Part shown: in pieces, positions 42,078 through 50,148 of the stretch
Position numbering within the stretch: position 1 is the stretch's first letter
Layout of the letters: each line of letters begins with the position of its first letter
Assembly (NCBI RefSeq): GCF_024172165.1
Contig: NZ_JAMZEB010000002.1
Location: forward strand, 8,468,501 to 8,532,500
Source of the DNA: Nonomuraea thailandensis
GTDB lineage: Bacteria; Actinomycetota; Actinomycetes; Streptosporangiales; Streptosporangiaceae
Reading direction: 5' to 3'
DNA length: 64,000 bases
Translations under genes and position numbers: made by a program
The notes under the pieces: generated by a model
Told to the model about the DNA's origin: nothing
What the model saw: only the letters and a program-made list of their open reading frames with translations
Databases searched by the model: none

Positions 42078-43583
42078 TCACCGCGTGACGGCGCAGGTGT
42101 CCCTGTTGAGCGTGAACCGGCTCGGCGGGGACGCGTCGCCCGTGTGGCTGACGAGGTAGCCCATCGTGACGCTCTGGCCGGGCGCGACGGAGCCGTTGTG
42201 GGCGGCGTTGACGGCGCTGACCATGTCACCGCTCTGGGTGAGGTCGGTGTTCCAGTCCGAGACGACGCTCTGTCCCCTGGCGAGCGGGAAGCGCAGCGTC
42301 CAGCCGCTGATCGGGGCCGTGCCGGTGTTGGTGATCGTGAGGTCGACGGTCATGCCGGTGCCCCAGGCCCGCGTGGTGTAGGCGATCCGGCAGGTCGGCT
42401 CGGCGTGTTCGAAGGAGACGCGGTGCAGGCCGCCGGGCAGGTCGTTGACGACGTAGAGCTCGCCCTCCGGCGTGGCGCCGAACGCGGTGACCTGCGTCGG
42501 CATCTGGCCGAGCTCTGCGGCGGCGTAGCCGCCGGAGCCGTTCTCGCGCAGCGCCCACACGGTCATGTAGCAGTAGTCGGCGGCGATGTAGGTGCCGCCG
42601 ACCAGGTCGGCGAACTGCTGGCCCCGGTAGACCTGCCCGCCGATGACCGCGCAGCCGCCCGTGTGCGGGGAGTAGGTGAAGACGGGCTTGGTGTAGGTGG
42701 CGCCGGAGCCGCACTGGGTCTGGTCGAACACCTCCAGCCCCTCGTAGCAGGACCAGCCCAGGTTCGCGCCGGCCTGCCGCCCGGGCTTGACGTGGTTGAT
42801 CTCCTCCCACCTGCCCTGGCCGACGTCGCCGATCCACAGGGAGCCGTCCGCCCGGTCGACGGAGAAGCGCCAGGGGTTGCGGCCGCCGTACATCCACACC
42901 TCGCCCCTCGCCCCCGCGACCCCGACGAACGGGTTGTCGGCCGGGATGCAGTAGGCCAGGGCGCCGCAGGTCCTGCGCACGTCCACGCGGAGGATCTTGC
43001 CCAGCAGCGTGTCCAGGCGCTGCCCGGTGTCGAAGGGGTCGCCCGCGGCGCCGCCGTCGCCGATGCTCATGTAGAGGTTGCCGTCGGTGCCGAAGGTGAT
43101 CTGGCCGCCGTTGTGGTTGCTGTACTCGGCGTGCTCCTGGGAGAGCAGGGGCTCCAGGCGCGCCTCGTCCAGCCGGTACCTGCCCAGGGTCACGGCTCCG
43201 TCCGGCAGCGCGGTGTAGGCGAGGTAGACGTCCTGGCTCCGGGCGAAGTCGGGGGCGACGGCGATGCCGAGCAGCCCTCGCTCGTTGCCCGACTCGTCCA
43301 CGGAGGCGGTGATGTCGATGATCGGGCTCTGGGCGAGGCCGGTGTCGGGGTGGTAGACGCGTACGGTGCCGCGCTTCTCGGTGATGAGCAGCCGGTCCGT
43401 CCCGTCGTCGGGGGCGGCGATGGCGGTGGGGCGGCGTAAGCCGAAGGCCACCTGGGTGGTGGTGGCGTTGATCTCCTCCAGCGGGGGCACGGCGGCGGCG
43501 GTCGCCGGGGAGGCGCTCACGGGGGCTAGCAGTGGCAGGGACAGGGCGAGCAGCATGGGGATGGCCCAGCGTCTTCCTGGCAT
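42078..43583 (-). CDS. Secreted PQQ-dependent sugar (aldose/sorbosone-type) dehydrogenase with CBM2
   Basis: The 501-residue protein has a signal peptide (to about residue 30), a six-bladed propeller of the soluble glucose/sorbosone dehydrogenase family (GLRRPTAIAAPDDG, NERGLLGIAVAPDF, NHNGGQITFGTDG, GRNPWRFSVDRADG, ADYCYMTVWAL), and a C-terminal CBM2 (about 400-501: TCRIAYTTRAWGTGMTVDLT, WTLRFPLARGQ). PQQ is the likely cofactor. It should oxidise sugars released from polysaccharide at the substrate surface. It is the second CBM2-bearing secreted enzyme in the window. Confidence 0.92.
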   Translation of the reverse strand: MPGRRWAIPMLLALSLPLLAPVSASPATAAAVPPLEEINATTTQVAFGLRRPTAIAAPDDGTDRLLITEKRGTVRVYHPDTGLAQSPIIDITASVDESGNERGLLGIAVAPDFARSQDVYLAYTALPDGAVTLGRYRLDEARLEPLLSQEHAEYSNHNGGQITFGTDGNLYMSIGDGGAAGDPFDTGQRLDTLLGKILRVDVRRTCGALAYCIPADNPFVGVAGARGEVWMYGGRNPWRFSVDRADGSLWIGDVGQGRWEEINHVKPGRQAGANLGWSCYEGLEVFDQTQCGSGATYTKPVFTYSPHTGGCAVIGGQVYRGQQFADLVGGTYIAADYCYMTVWALRENGSGGYAAAELGQMPTQVTAFGATPEGELYVVNDLPGGLHRVSFEHAEPTCRIAYTTRAWGTGMTVDLTITNTGTAPISGWTLRFPLARGQSVVSDWNTDLTQSGDMVSAVNAAHNGSVAPGQSVTMGYLVSHTGDASPPSRFTLNRDTCAVTR

Positions 43584-43836
43584 GTCAGGGCTCCAGCGGC
43601 GAGGCTTCGTCGAGCTCGGACGTTATCCGCTCGCCCGCGATCATCGCCAACCACGCCACCGTCCCCGGAGACATGACAGGGCCGCTCCCGGCTCTGACCT
43701 CGTAGATTGCGGGAGCAGCCCGGCGGGGTCGATGAAACGTACATCGTCGCGGGTGAGGGACCGCCTCCTCCTTCCCCGACAGGAAGCGGCCCCAGGGTCA
43801 CCACACCCGCGGCGGGTGAACGCGCCTGGACTGGGA

Positions 43837-44265
43837 TCAGTCCAGGTTCGGCCACCACCAGTCGTCCTTGACCGGCTCTTCCTTGACCGGCTCTTCCTTC
43901 ACGGGCTCTTCCTTGACCGGCGGCTCCACCTTCACCGGCTTGCGCTTGATCGGCACGTGCCTGTGCTCGTGGTGCCGCTCGTTACGCGAGTAGTTGTCGT
44001 TGTCGACGATCACGTCGATCCGCGGCATGCGGTAGCGCGGGTTGTGCAGGATGGGCTTCTCCCGCGGCACGTACCTCGTCTTGGTGACGTGCCGTACCGG
44101 CTCGGAAGGCGGGCCTCCGGCCTCGACCGCGGGGAAGCCGGCGCTCGCGCTGGCCACCCCCATGCCGAGAGGGAGGAACATGACACCGGCGACCGCGCCG
44201 GTCAGAACCAGTGCCGCGAGCCGCCCTTGGCGCGGGGCCCGCGATTGCCGAATTTGAGTGTTCAC
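43837..44265 (-). CDS. Secreted protein with KEEPV repeats, unknown
   Basis: The 142-residue product starts at a GTG (44265) and has a signal/anchor segment (LAALVLTGAVAGVMFLPLGM, then GVASASA). The mature region is basic (ERHHEHRHVPIKRKPVKV) and ends in four PVKEE-type pentapeptides coded by 15-bp DNA repeats (about 43864-43927), followed by DDWWWPNLD. It may be a cell-wall-associated protein; function unknown. The ribosome site is weak. Confidence 0.7.
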   Translation of the reverse strand: MNTQIRQSRAPRQGRLAALVLTGAVAGVMFLPLGMGVASASAGFPAVEAGGPPSEPVRHVTKTRYVPREKPILHNPRYRMPRIDVIVDNDNYSRNERHHEHRHVPIKRKPVKVEPPVKEEPVKEEPVKEEPVKDDWWWPNLD

Positions 44266-44501
44266 GTGCTCGTTTCCGTTCTGGATAGATCGGCCAGAAT
44301 CCCGGCGTCCCCCGGCTGGGCGAGCGCCTAGACGGAAGCAGACGTACCCATGCAGATACTCTCAGTTACCTCCTTAAACCCAAACAACCCGTCAAAGCCC
44401 ACAGATCTCAGACGATGACTGGGTTCACACCGCTGGAGCCTGATCGGCAACTGTTGTCTCATGGAATGAGGTCCCCCAGCCTGGAAGAAAGGTGACGACC
44501 G

Positions 44502-45827
44502 ATGCGCCCCCTCCTCCCGGTCGTTCTCGCCGCCGTGCTGTGCGCGTCACCGGCCACGCCCGCCGCGGGAACCACTCCCGACGTCCCCGGAGACCAGCCC
44601 TTACCGGGCTACACCGTCGACAACCCGCCCCTCCCCCCGGCCACCGTGCACGGCAGGCCGAGCCGGGTCCTGCAAGGGGTGCACGAGCACGCGGCCTTCG
44701 ACATCGAGGTGCCGCCGCGCTGGAACGGCGAGCTGGTGATGTGGGCGCACGGCTACCGCGGCGACACGACGGTCCTCACCGTGGAGCCGCCCGCCTACGG
44801 CCTGCGGCAGCGGCTGCTGGAGCAGGGGTACGCCTGGGCCGCCTCCTCCTACTACGCCAACGGCTACGACGTGCGGGCGGGCGTGCTCAGCACCCGCGAC
44901 CTCGTCTCGCGCTTCACCCGGGAGGTGGGGCGGCCGCACCGGACGTTCCTGGCCGGCGTGTCCATGGGCGGTCACGTCACCGTCCGCTCGATCGAGCAGT
45001 ACCCCGGCGTGTACGACGCCGCGCTGCCCATGTGCGGGGTGCTCGGCGACCACGAGCTGTTCGACTTCTTCCTGGACTACCAGCTCGTCGCGCAGGACCT
45101 GGCCGACGTGCCCGCGTACCCGATCCCGGCGGACTACGCGACCTCGGTCGTGCCGAGGATCAAGGAACGGCTCGGCCTGACGGGCGGGGCGGAGCCCGGC
45201 AACGAGCTGGGCAGGCAGTTCCGCTCCATCGTGGTGAACCTCGGCGGCGGGGAGCGGCCCGGCGCGTCGGCGGCGTTCGCGTACTGGCAGGACTTCCTGT
45301 TCGGGCTGGCGGGTCAGGACGAGGGCGGCACGCTGGCGCAGGAGCCCGGCAGGGTGGCGACCAACCGCGGCACCCTCTACCGGCCGGCGGCGCCGGTGAA
45401 CGTCAACGCGAGCGTGCAGCGGGTCGATCCCGCCGATCCGGTGGCGCGCCGTACGGGGCGGCTGACGGAGGTGCCCGGCGTCTCCGGCAGGATCGGCGTG
45501 CCGGTGTTGTCGCTGCACAACCTGGGCGACAACTTCGTGCCGTTCTCGATGGAGCAGCACTACCGAGCCGACGTGGCCCGGCACGGCCGCTCCGCGCTGC
45601 TGGTGCAGCGCGCGATCCGCGCGGCGGGGCACTGCGAGTTCAGCGACGCCGAGGCGGGCGCGGCCTGGGACGACCTCGTACGCTGGCAGCGCACCGGCAA
45701 GCGGCCCCACGGCGACGACGTGAGCCGCCCCGCCACGGTGGCCGGCCCCGCCTACGGCTGCCGGTTCACCGACCCGTCGGCCTACCCGACCGGTACCCGG
45801 CCGCTGTACCCGCCCTGCCCCGCGTGA
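44502..45827 (+). CDS. Secreted alpha/beta hydrolase (S9/tannase-like esterase)
   Basis: The 441-residue protein has a signal peptide (MRPLLPVVLAAVLCASPATP), the substrate-facing segment LVMWAHGYRGDTT, the nucleophile elbow GVSMGGHVT, an Asp region VPVLSLHNLGDNFVP and a final catalytic His in AAGHCEFSD. Length and the FDIEVPPRWNGELVMW opening suit secreted esterases of the DUF6351/tannase-like group. AAAGG eight bases before the ATG. The gap upstream (44266-44501) is AT-richer and holds no gene. Confidence 0.85.
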   Translation: MRPLLPVVLAAVLCASPATPAAGTTPDVPGDQPLPGYTVDNPPLPPATVHGRPSRVLQGVHEHAAFDIEVPPRWNGELVMWAHGYRGDTTVLTVEPPAYGLRQRLLEQGYAWAASSYYANGYDVRAGVLSTRDLVSRFTREVGRPHRTFLAGVSMGGHVTVRSIEQYPGVYDAALPMCGVLGDHELFDFFLDYQLVAQDLADVPAYPIPADYATSVVPRIKERLGLTGGAEPGNELGRQFRSIVVNLGGGERPGASAAFAYWQDFLFGLAGQDEGGTLAQEPGRVATNRGTLYRPAAPVNVNASVQRVDPADPVARRTGRLTEVPGVSGRIGVPVLSLHNLGDNFVPFSMEQHYRADVARHGRSALLVQRAIRAAGHCEFSDAEAGAAWDDLVRWQRTGKRPHGDDVSRPATVAGPAYGCRFTDPSAYPTGTRPLYPPCPA

Positions 45828-45855
45828 GTCTGCGCCGCTGATCTCCGGGTGTCAG

Positions 45856-46534
45856 GTGGCGGAGACGATGGAGACGCTTGTGCTGGTACTCGACACGGAC
45901 ACCCTGCCTCCCTCCGACCGGGTGGAGGCGTTCCACCACGGCCTGACCGACGACTCGGTGCCCAACGAGGTCCGCCACGAGCAGCCCCCGTCGGGCCTGC
46001 GCGCCAGGATGGCGGTGTGCCGGATCGGCGGGCTGCCCCTCCTGACCATGCACAGCACCGGATTCACGTTGCACCGCACCGACCGGCACGTGCGCAGGCA
46101 GCGCAGCCGGCCCGTGGTCTCCGTCTCGTTGCAGCTCAGCGGGGGTGGGCCGGGCCGAGGTGGCCGGGCGCCGGCTGACGTACGGCCCTGACGACCTCAC
46201 CGTCTTCCACGAGCTGTCGCCGCGCGTCTACGGCTGGTCCGGAGTGGGCTCCTCCCAGGCCATGGTCATCGACATGGACCGGCTCGGCGTGCCGGTGGAG
46301 CCGGTGGTGCGGGCCTCGCTCCAGCTGCGGGCCAGCCCGCTGTACGACCTCGTCCTACAGCACCTGCGCGGCCTGTGGCGCGACCCGGAGCGGATGGCCG
46401 CCGACCCGGGCGCGCCCGCGGTGGCGAACGCCACCGTCGAGCTGGTGCGGGCGCTGCTGGTGTCGGCGCTGCACGACGAGCGGTCGGCAGCCACCCGGTC
46501 GGTGCCGGACGAGACGCTCCTGACCCGCGTCCGG
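45856..46534 (+). pseudogene. AraC-family regulator, frameshifted and missing its DNA-binding domain
   Basis: The first frame reads METLVLVLDTDTLPPSDRVE to RPVVSVSLQLSG, and the next frame continues VGRAEVAGRRLTYGPDDLTV to LVRALLVSALHDER and TLLTRVR. Together they form the AraC_binding-like sensor domain found in actinomycete regulators of cytochrome P450 and oxidase genes. The frames join at a run of five G, and removing one G restores reading. Homology ends exactly where the HTH should begin, three codons before the convergent YceI gene. The gene is therefore broken twice and cannot regulate DNA. Confidence 0.7.
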
Positions 46535-46543
46535 CGCGTTCCT

Positions 46544-47089
46544 TCAGCCGGACTTGACTGCGGACAGGTCGAACTCGAGCGTGATCTTCTCCGACACCAT
46601 CACCCCGCCGGTCTCCAGGACGGCGTTGAAGCTGACCCCGAAGTCCTTGCGGTTGATCACGGTGCCGCCCTCGAAGCCGACCCGCTTGAGCCCCATGACG
46701 TCGGTGGCGGACCCGGTGTACTCGAGCGGGATGGTGATCTCGCGGGTGACGCCGCGGATGGTCAGGTCGCCGGTCACCTCGAAGCCGTCGCCGCCCGCGT
46801 GCTTGATCGCGGTGCTGGTGAACGTGATGTGCGGGTGCGTGGCGACGTCGAGGAAGTCACCGGTGCGCAGGTGCTCGTCACGCTGGGCGTTGCCGGTGTC
46901 GACCCCGGCCGCGTCCAGGACCACGCGGACGCTGGAAGCGGCCGGGTTCGCGGCGTCCAGCGTGGCGGTGGCCTCCACGATGGGAAGGCTGCCGCGCACC
47001 TTGGTGACCATGGCATGGCGGGCCACGAAACCGAAGCGGCTGTGCGCCGGGTCGATGGTGTAGGCGCCGCCGAGCTCACTGGGGTACAT
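46544..47089 (-). CDS. YceI-family lipocalin-like protein
   Basis: The 181-residue protein fits YceI throughout: AYTIDPAHSRFGFVARHAMV, LRTGDFLDVATHPHITFTST and DLTIRGVTREITIPLEY. YceI proteins bind polyisoprenoids or similar lipids and respond to stress; without a signal peptide this copy is probably cytosolic. AAGGAG six bases before ATG 47089. It is divergent from a MarR regulator, an arrangement often seen for YceI in actinomycetes. Confidence 0.93.
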   Translation of the reverse strand: MYPSELGGAYTIDPAHSRFGFVARHAMVTKVRGSLPIVEATATLDAANPAASSVRVVLDAAGVDTGNAQRDEHLRTGDFLDVATHPHITFTSTAIKHAGGDGFEVTGDLTIRGVTREITIPLEYTGSATDVMGLKRVGFEGGTVINRKDFGVSFNAVLETGGVMVSEKITLEFDLSAVKSG

Positions 47090-47109
47090 GCCTGCTCCTT
47101 CAGTTTTAG

Positions 47110-47121
47110 TTCAGCACTGAA
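47110..47121. promoter_or_regulatory. MarR operator candidate TTCAG-ca-CTGAA
   Basis: The dyad lies 21 bases upstream of the YceI start, with a further TTCAGCAC copy beside it (47124-47131 region). Both sit in an AT-rich gap between YceI and MarR genes. Confidence 0.5.
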
Positions 47122-47183
47122 ACATTCAGCACGACAGTATCCAGATTTATTTCAGCGCGCAACAGTTGAGTAGGATGCTTCGC

Positions 47184-47639
47184 GTGACGAGGTGGCTGAA
47201 CGACGACGAACAACGCAGCTGGCGAGCCTTCGCTCAGGCCAGCCGGCTGGTGAACGACCGGCTCGACCGCGACCTGCAGAACGAGGCCGGCATGCCGCCG
47301 ACCTACTACGAGCTGCTGGTCCTGCTCTCCGAGGCGCCCCAGCGCACGCTGCGCATGAGCGAGCTGGCGCGCTGGACGCGTTCCAAGCCCAGCCGCATCT
47401 CCCACGCGGTCAACAAGCTCGAACAGAGCGGCTGGGTGCGCAGGGAGCACTTCGAGGGAGACCGGCGCGGCTGGCTCGCCGTGCTCACGGACGAGGGCCT
47501 GGCCGCGCTACAGGTCGCCGCTCCGCGCCACGTCGAGAGCGTACGGGCGCACCTGATCGACGCGCTCACCCCCGAGCAGTTCCGGCAGCTCGGCGAGATC
47601 AGCCAGGCACTCCTCGACCATCTGACCAAGTCCGAGTGA
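47184..47639 (+). CDS. MarR-family transcriptional regulator
   Basis: The 151-residue protein has the MarR winged helix (LVLLSEAPQRTLRMSELARW, SRISHAVNKLEQSGWVRRE, GDRRGWLAVLTDEG). I start it at GTG 47184 (VTRWLNDDEQRSWRAF), the conserved opening of this subgroup, with TAGGAT seven bases upstream giving leaderless expression; ATG 47175 would sit inside the -10 box. It probably represses itself and the divergent yceI gene. Confidence 0.92.
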   Translation: MTRWLNDDEQRSWRAFAQASRLVNDRLDRDLQNEAGMPPTYYELLVLLSEAPQRTLRMSELARWTRSKPSRISHAVNKLEQSGWVRREHFEGDRRGWLAVLTDEGLAALQVAAPRHVESVRAHLIDALTPEQFRQLGEISQALLDHLTKSE

Positions 47640-47643
47640 GCCG

Positions 47644-48246
47644 CTACCCGCCGAACGACCGCAGGTGCCGGTAGGCGGCGTCGAGCGCCACGCGCAGCGG
47701 CTCGACGTCCTGCCTGGTCCTGGCCAGCAGCAGCCCGCCCTGGAACGCCGCGAACACCACCACGGCCAGCTTCTCCGGGTCCGCGGCGGGGACGAGCAGG
47801 CCGCGTGCCCGCATGGCGGCCAGGCCGTCCGCGAGGCGGCGCTCCAGGACGTCGAAGCAGCGCGCCAGGTCGGCCCTGGCCGCCTCGTCGCGGCCGCAGA
47901 GCTCGGCGGCGAGGCTGCCGATCGGGCAGCCGGGCAGGCCGTGCGCCTCGTTCTCGCTGATCAGCATGTCGAGCCAGCGGCGGATGCCGGCCCAGTCGTC
48001 CAGCTCGGCGAGCAGGGGGCCCTGCACGTCGAGCACGCCGTCCATGCGGGCCTGGATCACGGCGCGGACCAGGTCGTCCTTGTCGTCGAAGAAGTGGTAG
48101 AGCTGGCTCTTGCTCGCGCCGGCCCGCGCCAGGACGCGCTCGATGCCCGTGCCCGCGACCCCGTGGATCTCCATCAGCTCGGAGGCCGCCGCCACGATCC
48201 GGTCGCGGCTGCGCCGGCCGCGGTCGGTGGTCGGCTGGTGCGCCAT
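47644..48246 (-). CDS. TetR-family regulator
   Basis: The 200-residue protein has a TetR HTH (RDRIVAAASELMEIHGVAGT, LARAGASKSQLYHFFDDKDD) and a C-terminal domain with GCPIGSLAAELCG, a mark of TetR_C_16/LmrA-YxaF-type repressors. It faces the SDR gene across a gap with two 16-bp palindromic operators, so it represses both genes. The stop is four bases from the convergent MarR stop. Confidence 0.95.
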   Translation of the reverse strand: MAHQPTTDRGRRSRDRIVAAASELMEIHGVAGTGIERVLARAGASKSQLYHFFDDKDDLVRAVIQARMDGVLDVQGPLLAELDDWAGIRRWLDMLISENEAHGLPGCPIGSLAAELCGRDEAARADLARCFDVLERRLADGLAAMRARGLLVPAADPEKLAVVVFAAFQGGLLLARTRQDVEPLRVALDAAYRHLRSFGG

Positions 48247-48266
48247 GACCCGCAGCCTAATCCCTC

Positions 48267-48315
48267 TGGACGGATCGGTCCAGTTGTGCCTACAGTCATT
48301 GGACCGATCCGTCCA
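48267..48315. promoter_or_regulatory. Paired TetR operators TGGAC-N6-GTCCA
   Basis: TGGACGGATCGGTCCA (48267-48282) and its exact reverse complement (48300-48315) are separated by 17 bases, so their centres are 33 bp apart (three helical turns). Each is itself a near-palindrome around GATC. They sit between divergent TetR and SDR genes. Confidence 0.88.
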
Positions 48316-48332
48316 CTCGTGAGGAGCATGAC

Positions 48333-49070
48333 GTGAGCGCACCCGCCGCACTGATCACCGGCGGCACCACCGGGATCGGCCTGGCCACCGCCCGCACGCT
48401 GCACGCCGAGGGATACGCGGTCCTCGTCACCGGCCGCGACCCCGCCACCCTGGCCCGGGCCAGGCAGACCCTCCCCCCGGACGTCACGGTCGTGCGCGCC
48501 GACTCGGCCGCGCCGGGCGACGCCGACACCGTCGCCCAGCAGGTCCGCGACCGGTTCGGCCACCTCGACCTGGTGTTCCTCAACGCGGGCGTCGGCCGGT
48601 TCGCCCCGCTGGAGGCCGTCGACGAGCCCTTCTACGACGAGCACTTCGACGTCAACGTCAAGGGCCAGCTCTTCACGCTCCAGCGCGTGCTCCCCCTGAT
48701 CGCCGACGGCGGCTCCGTGATCTTCAACAGCGCCCTGGGCGCGGCCAGGGGCCAGCCCCACTGGTCGGTCTACAGCGCCACCAAGGGAGCCCTGATCTCC
48801 CTGGTCCGCGCCCTGGCCGTCGAGCTGGCCCCGCGCGGCATCCGCGTCAACGCCGTCAGCCCCGGCCCCATCGACACCCCCGCCCTGACCAAGCTCGGCG
48901 CCCGCGACGGCTTCCTCGAGGACCTGGCCGCCCGCGTGCCGCTGGGCCGCCTCGGCGCCGGCGAGGACGTCGCCCGCACCGTCGCCTTCCTGGCCTCCCC
49001 GGCCGCCGGCTACATCACCGGCGTGAACCTGCCCGTGGACGGCGGCCTGTCCGCGGCCGTCCCCGCCTGA
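48333..49070 (+). CDS. SDR-family oxidoreductase under TetR control
   Basis: The 245-residue classical SDR has TGGTTGIG (cofactor), NAGVG, and the YSATKGA catalytic motif, ending in SPAAGYITGVNLPVDGG. The GTG start at 48333 follows GAGGAG by seven bases. It resembles SDRs placed beside LmrA/YxaF-type repressors, commonly induced by xenobiotics; the substrate is unknown. Confidence 0.94.
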   Translation: MSAPAALITGGTTGIGLATARTLHAEGYAVLVTGRDPATLARARQTLPPDVTVVRADSAAPGDADTVAQQVRDRFGHLDLVFLNAGVGRFAPLEAVDEPFYDEHFDVNVKGQLFTLQRVLPLIADGGSVIFNSALGAARGQPHWSVYSATKGALISLVRALAVELAPRGIRVNAVSPGPIDTPALTKLGARDGFLEDLAARVPLGRLGAGEDVARTVAFLASPAAGYITGVNLPVDGGLSAAVPA

Positions 49071-49092
49071 GCCCCGGGCATCATCCAGAGGT

Positions 49093-50070
49093 TCACGGGA
49101 CGACCACGACCTTGCCTCTCGCGTGGCCGCGTTCGAGGTAGCGGATGGCCTCGGCGGCCTCGGCGAGCGGGTAGGTCCGGTCGATGACGGGGGTGACCTT
49201 GCCCGATTCGATGAGGCCGGTGATGGTGTCGAGGTCCGCGCTGCTGTTGCGGCTCAGGAAGAACGTCATCCGGGGCATCACCATGATCTTGACCATCCCG
49301 ATCACCGGCCCGATCCACAGCCCCTTCGCCGGCGCGCCCGCCACGAGGACGCCTGTGGGCGCGAGCACGCGCCGGTTCGCGCCCGGGCCGTGGTTGGCGA
49401 CCAGGTCGAGCACCACGTCGTAGCGCTGCCCGGAACGCGTGTACTCCTCCTTGGTGTAGTCGACGACGTGGTCGGCGCCGATCGACCGGACCAGCTCCAC
49501 GTTGCCGGTGCCGCACACCCCGGTGACCTCGGCGGCCCCCAGCGCCTTGGCGATCTGCACGGCGAACGTCCCCACGCCGCCCGCCGCCCCGTTGACCAGC
49601 ACCCGGTGCCCGCGCCGCAGCCGCCCCTTGTCCCGCAGCCCCTGCAACGCGGTGAGCGCCGCCACCGGGACGGCCGCGGCCTGCTCGAACGTGAGCCCGG
49701 CCGGCATCCTGCGCACCATCCCGTCCTGCTTCAGGCAGGCGTACTCGGCCAGGCCGGTCGTGCCCGGCACGAGGTCCAGGCCGCAGCCGCCGTACACCTC
49801 GTCCCCCGGGGCGAGCGCGGTGACGCCGGGCCCCACCGACTCGACGACGCCGGCCAGGTCGGCGCCCAGGGCGGTGTGCTTGGGGCGGGTCAGGCCGCTC
49901 ATCGGGCGGGCGACGTACGGCTCGCCGCGCATGGTGTGCCAGTCCAGGGGGTTGACGGAGGCGGCTCGTACGCGGATCAGCACGTCGCCGGGGCCGACGG
50001 CGGGCAGGTCCGTGTCCTCCAGTCGGAGCACGTCGGGCGGGCCGTAGGCGTGGTAGCGGATGGCTTTCAC
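49093..50070 (-). CDS. Zinc-independent quinone oxidoreductase-like alcohol dehydrogenase (MDR)
   Basis: The 325-residue protein opens KAIRYHAYGPPDVLRLEDTD, lacks the catalytic zinc cysteines, and has the cofactor motif GAAGGVGTFAVQIAKALGA, which marks the NADPH:quinone reductase branch of medium-chain dehydrogenases. GTG 50070 is the likely start. A 20-bp palindrome lies 36-55 bases upstream. It is divergent from a LuxR regulator that may control it. Confidence 0.92.
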   Translation of the reverse strand: MKAIRYHAYGPPDVLRLEDTDLPAVGPGDVLIRVRAASVNPLDWHTMRGEPYVARPMSGLTRPKHTALGADLAGVVESVGPGVTALAPGDEVYGGCGLDLVPGTTGLAEYACLKQDGMVRRMPAGLTFEQAAAVPVAALTALQGLRDKGRLRRGHRVLVNGAAGGVGTFAVQIAKALGAAEVTGVCGTGNVELVRSIGADHVVDYTKEEYTRSGQRYDVVLDLVANHGPGANRRVLAPTGVLVAGAPAKGLWIGPVIGMVKIMVMPRMTFFLSRNSSADLDTITGLIESGKVTPVIDRTYPLAEAAEAIRYLERGHARGKVVVVP

Positions 50071-50105
50071 GATCCCCAGCGTGCGATCGGGCAGCGGCGG
50101 CAGGA

Positions 50106-50125
50106 AATCACGTGAATTCGTGATT
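50106..50125. promoter_or_regulatory. Dyad AATCACG-N6-CGTGATT
   Basis: Perfect seven-base arms lie in the 78-base gap between the divergent oxidoreductase and LuxR genes, 24 bases before the LuxR start. Confidence 0.6.
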
Positions 50126-50148
50126 CGGCGAGTAGTGTCCGAGCCACC

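Noticed and set aside
43584..43836. Possible gene in the gap after the 142-aa secreted protein
   Set aside because: No frame in the 253 bases has a start with ribosome site or codon bias. I see nothing coding.
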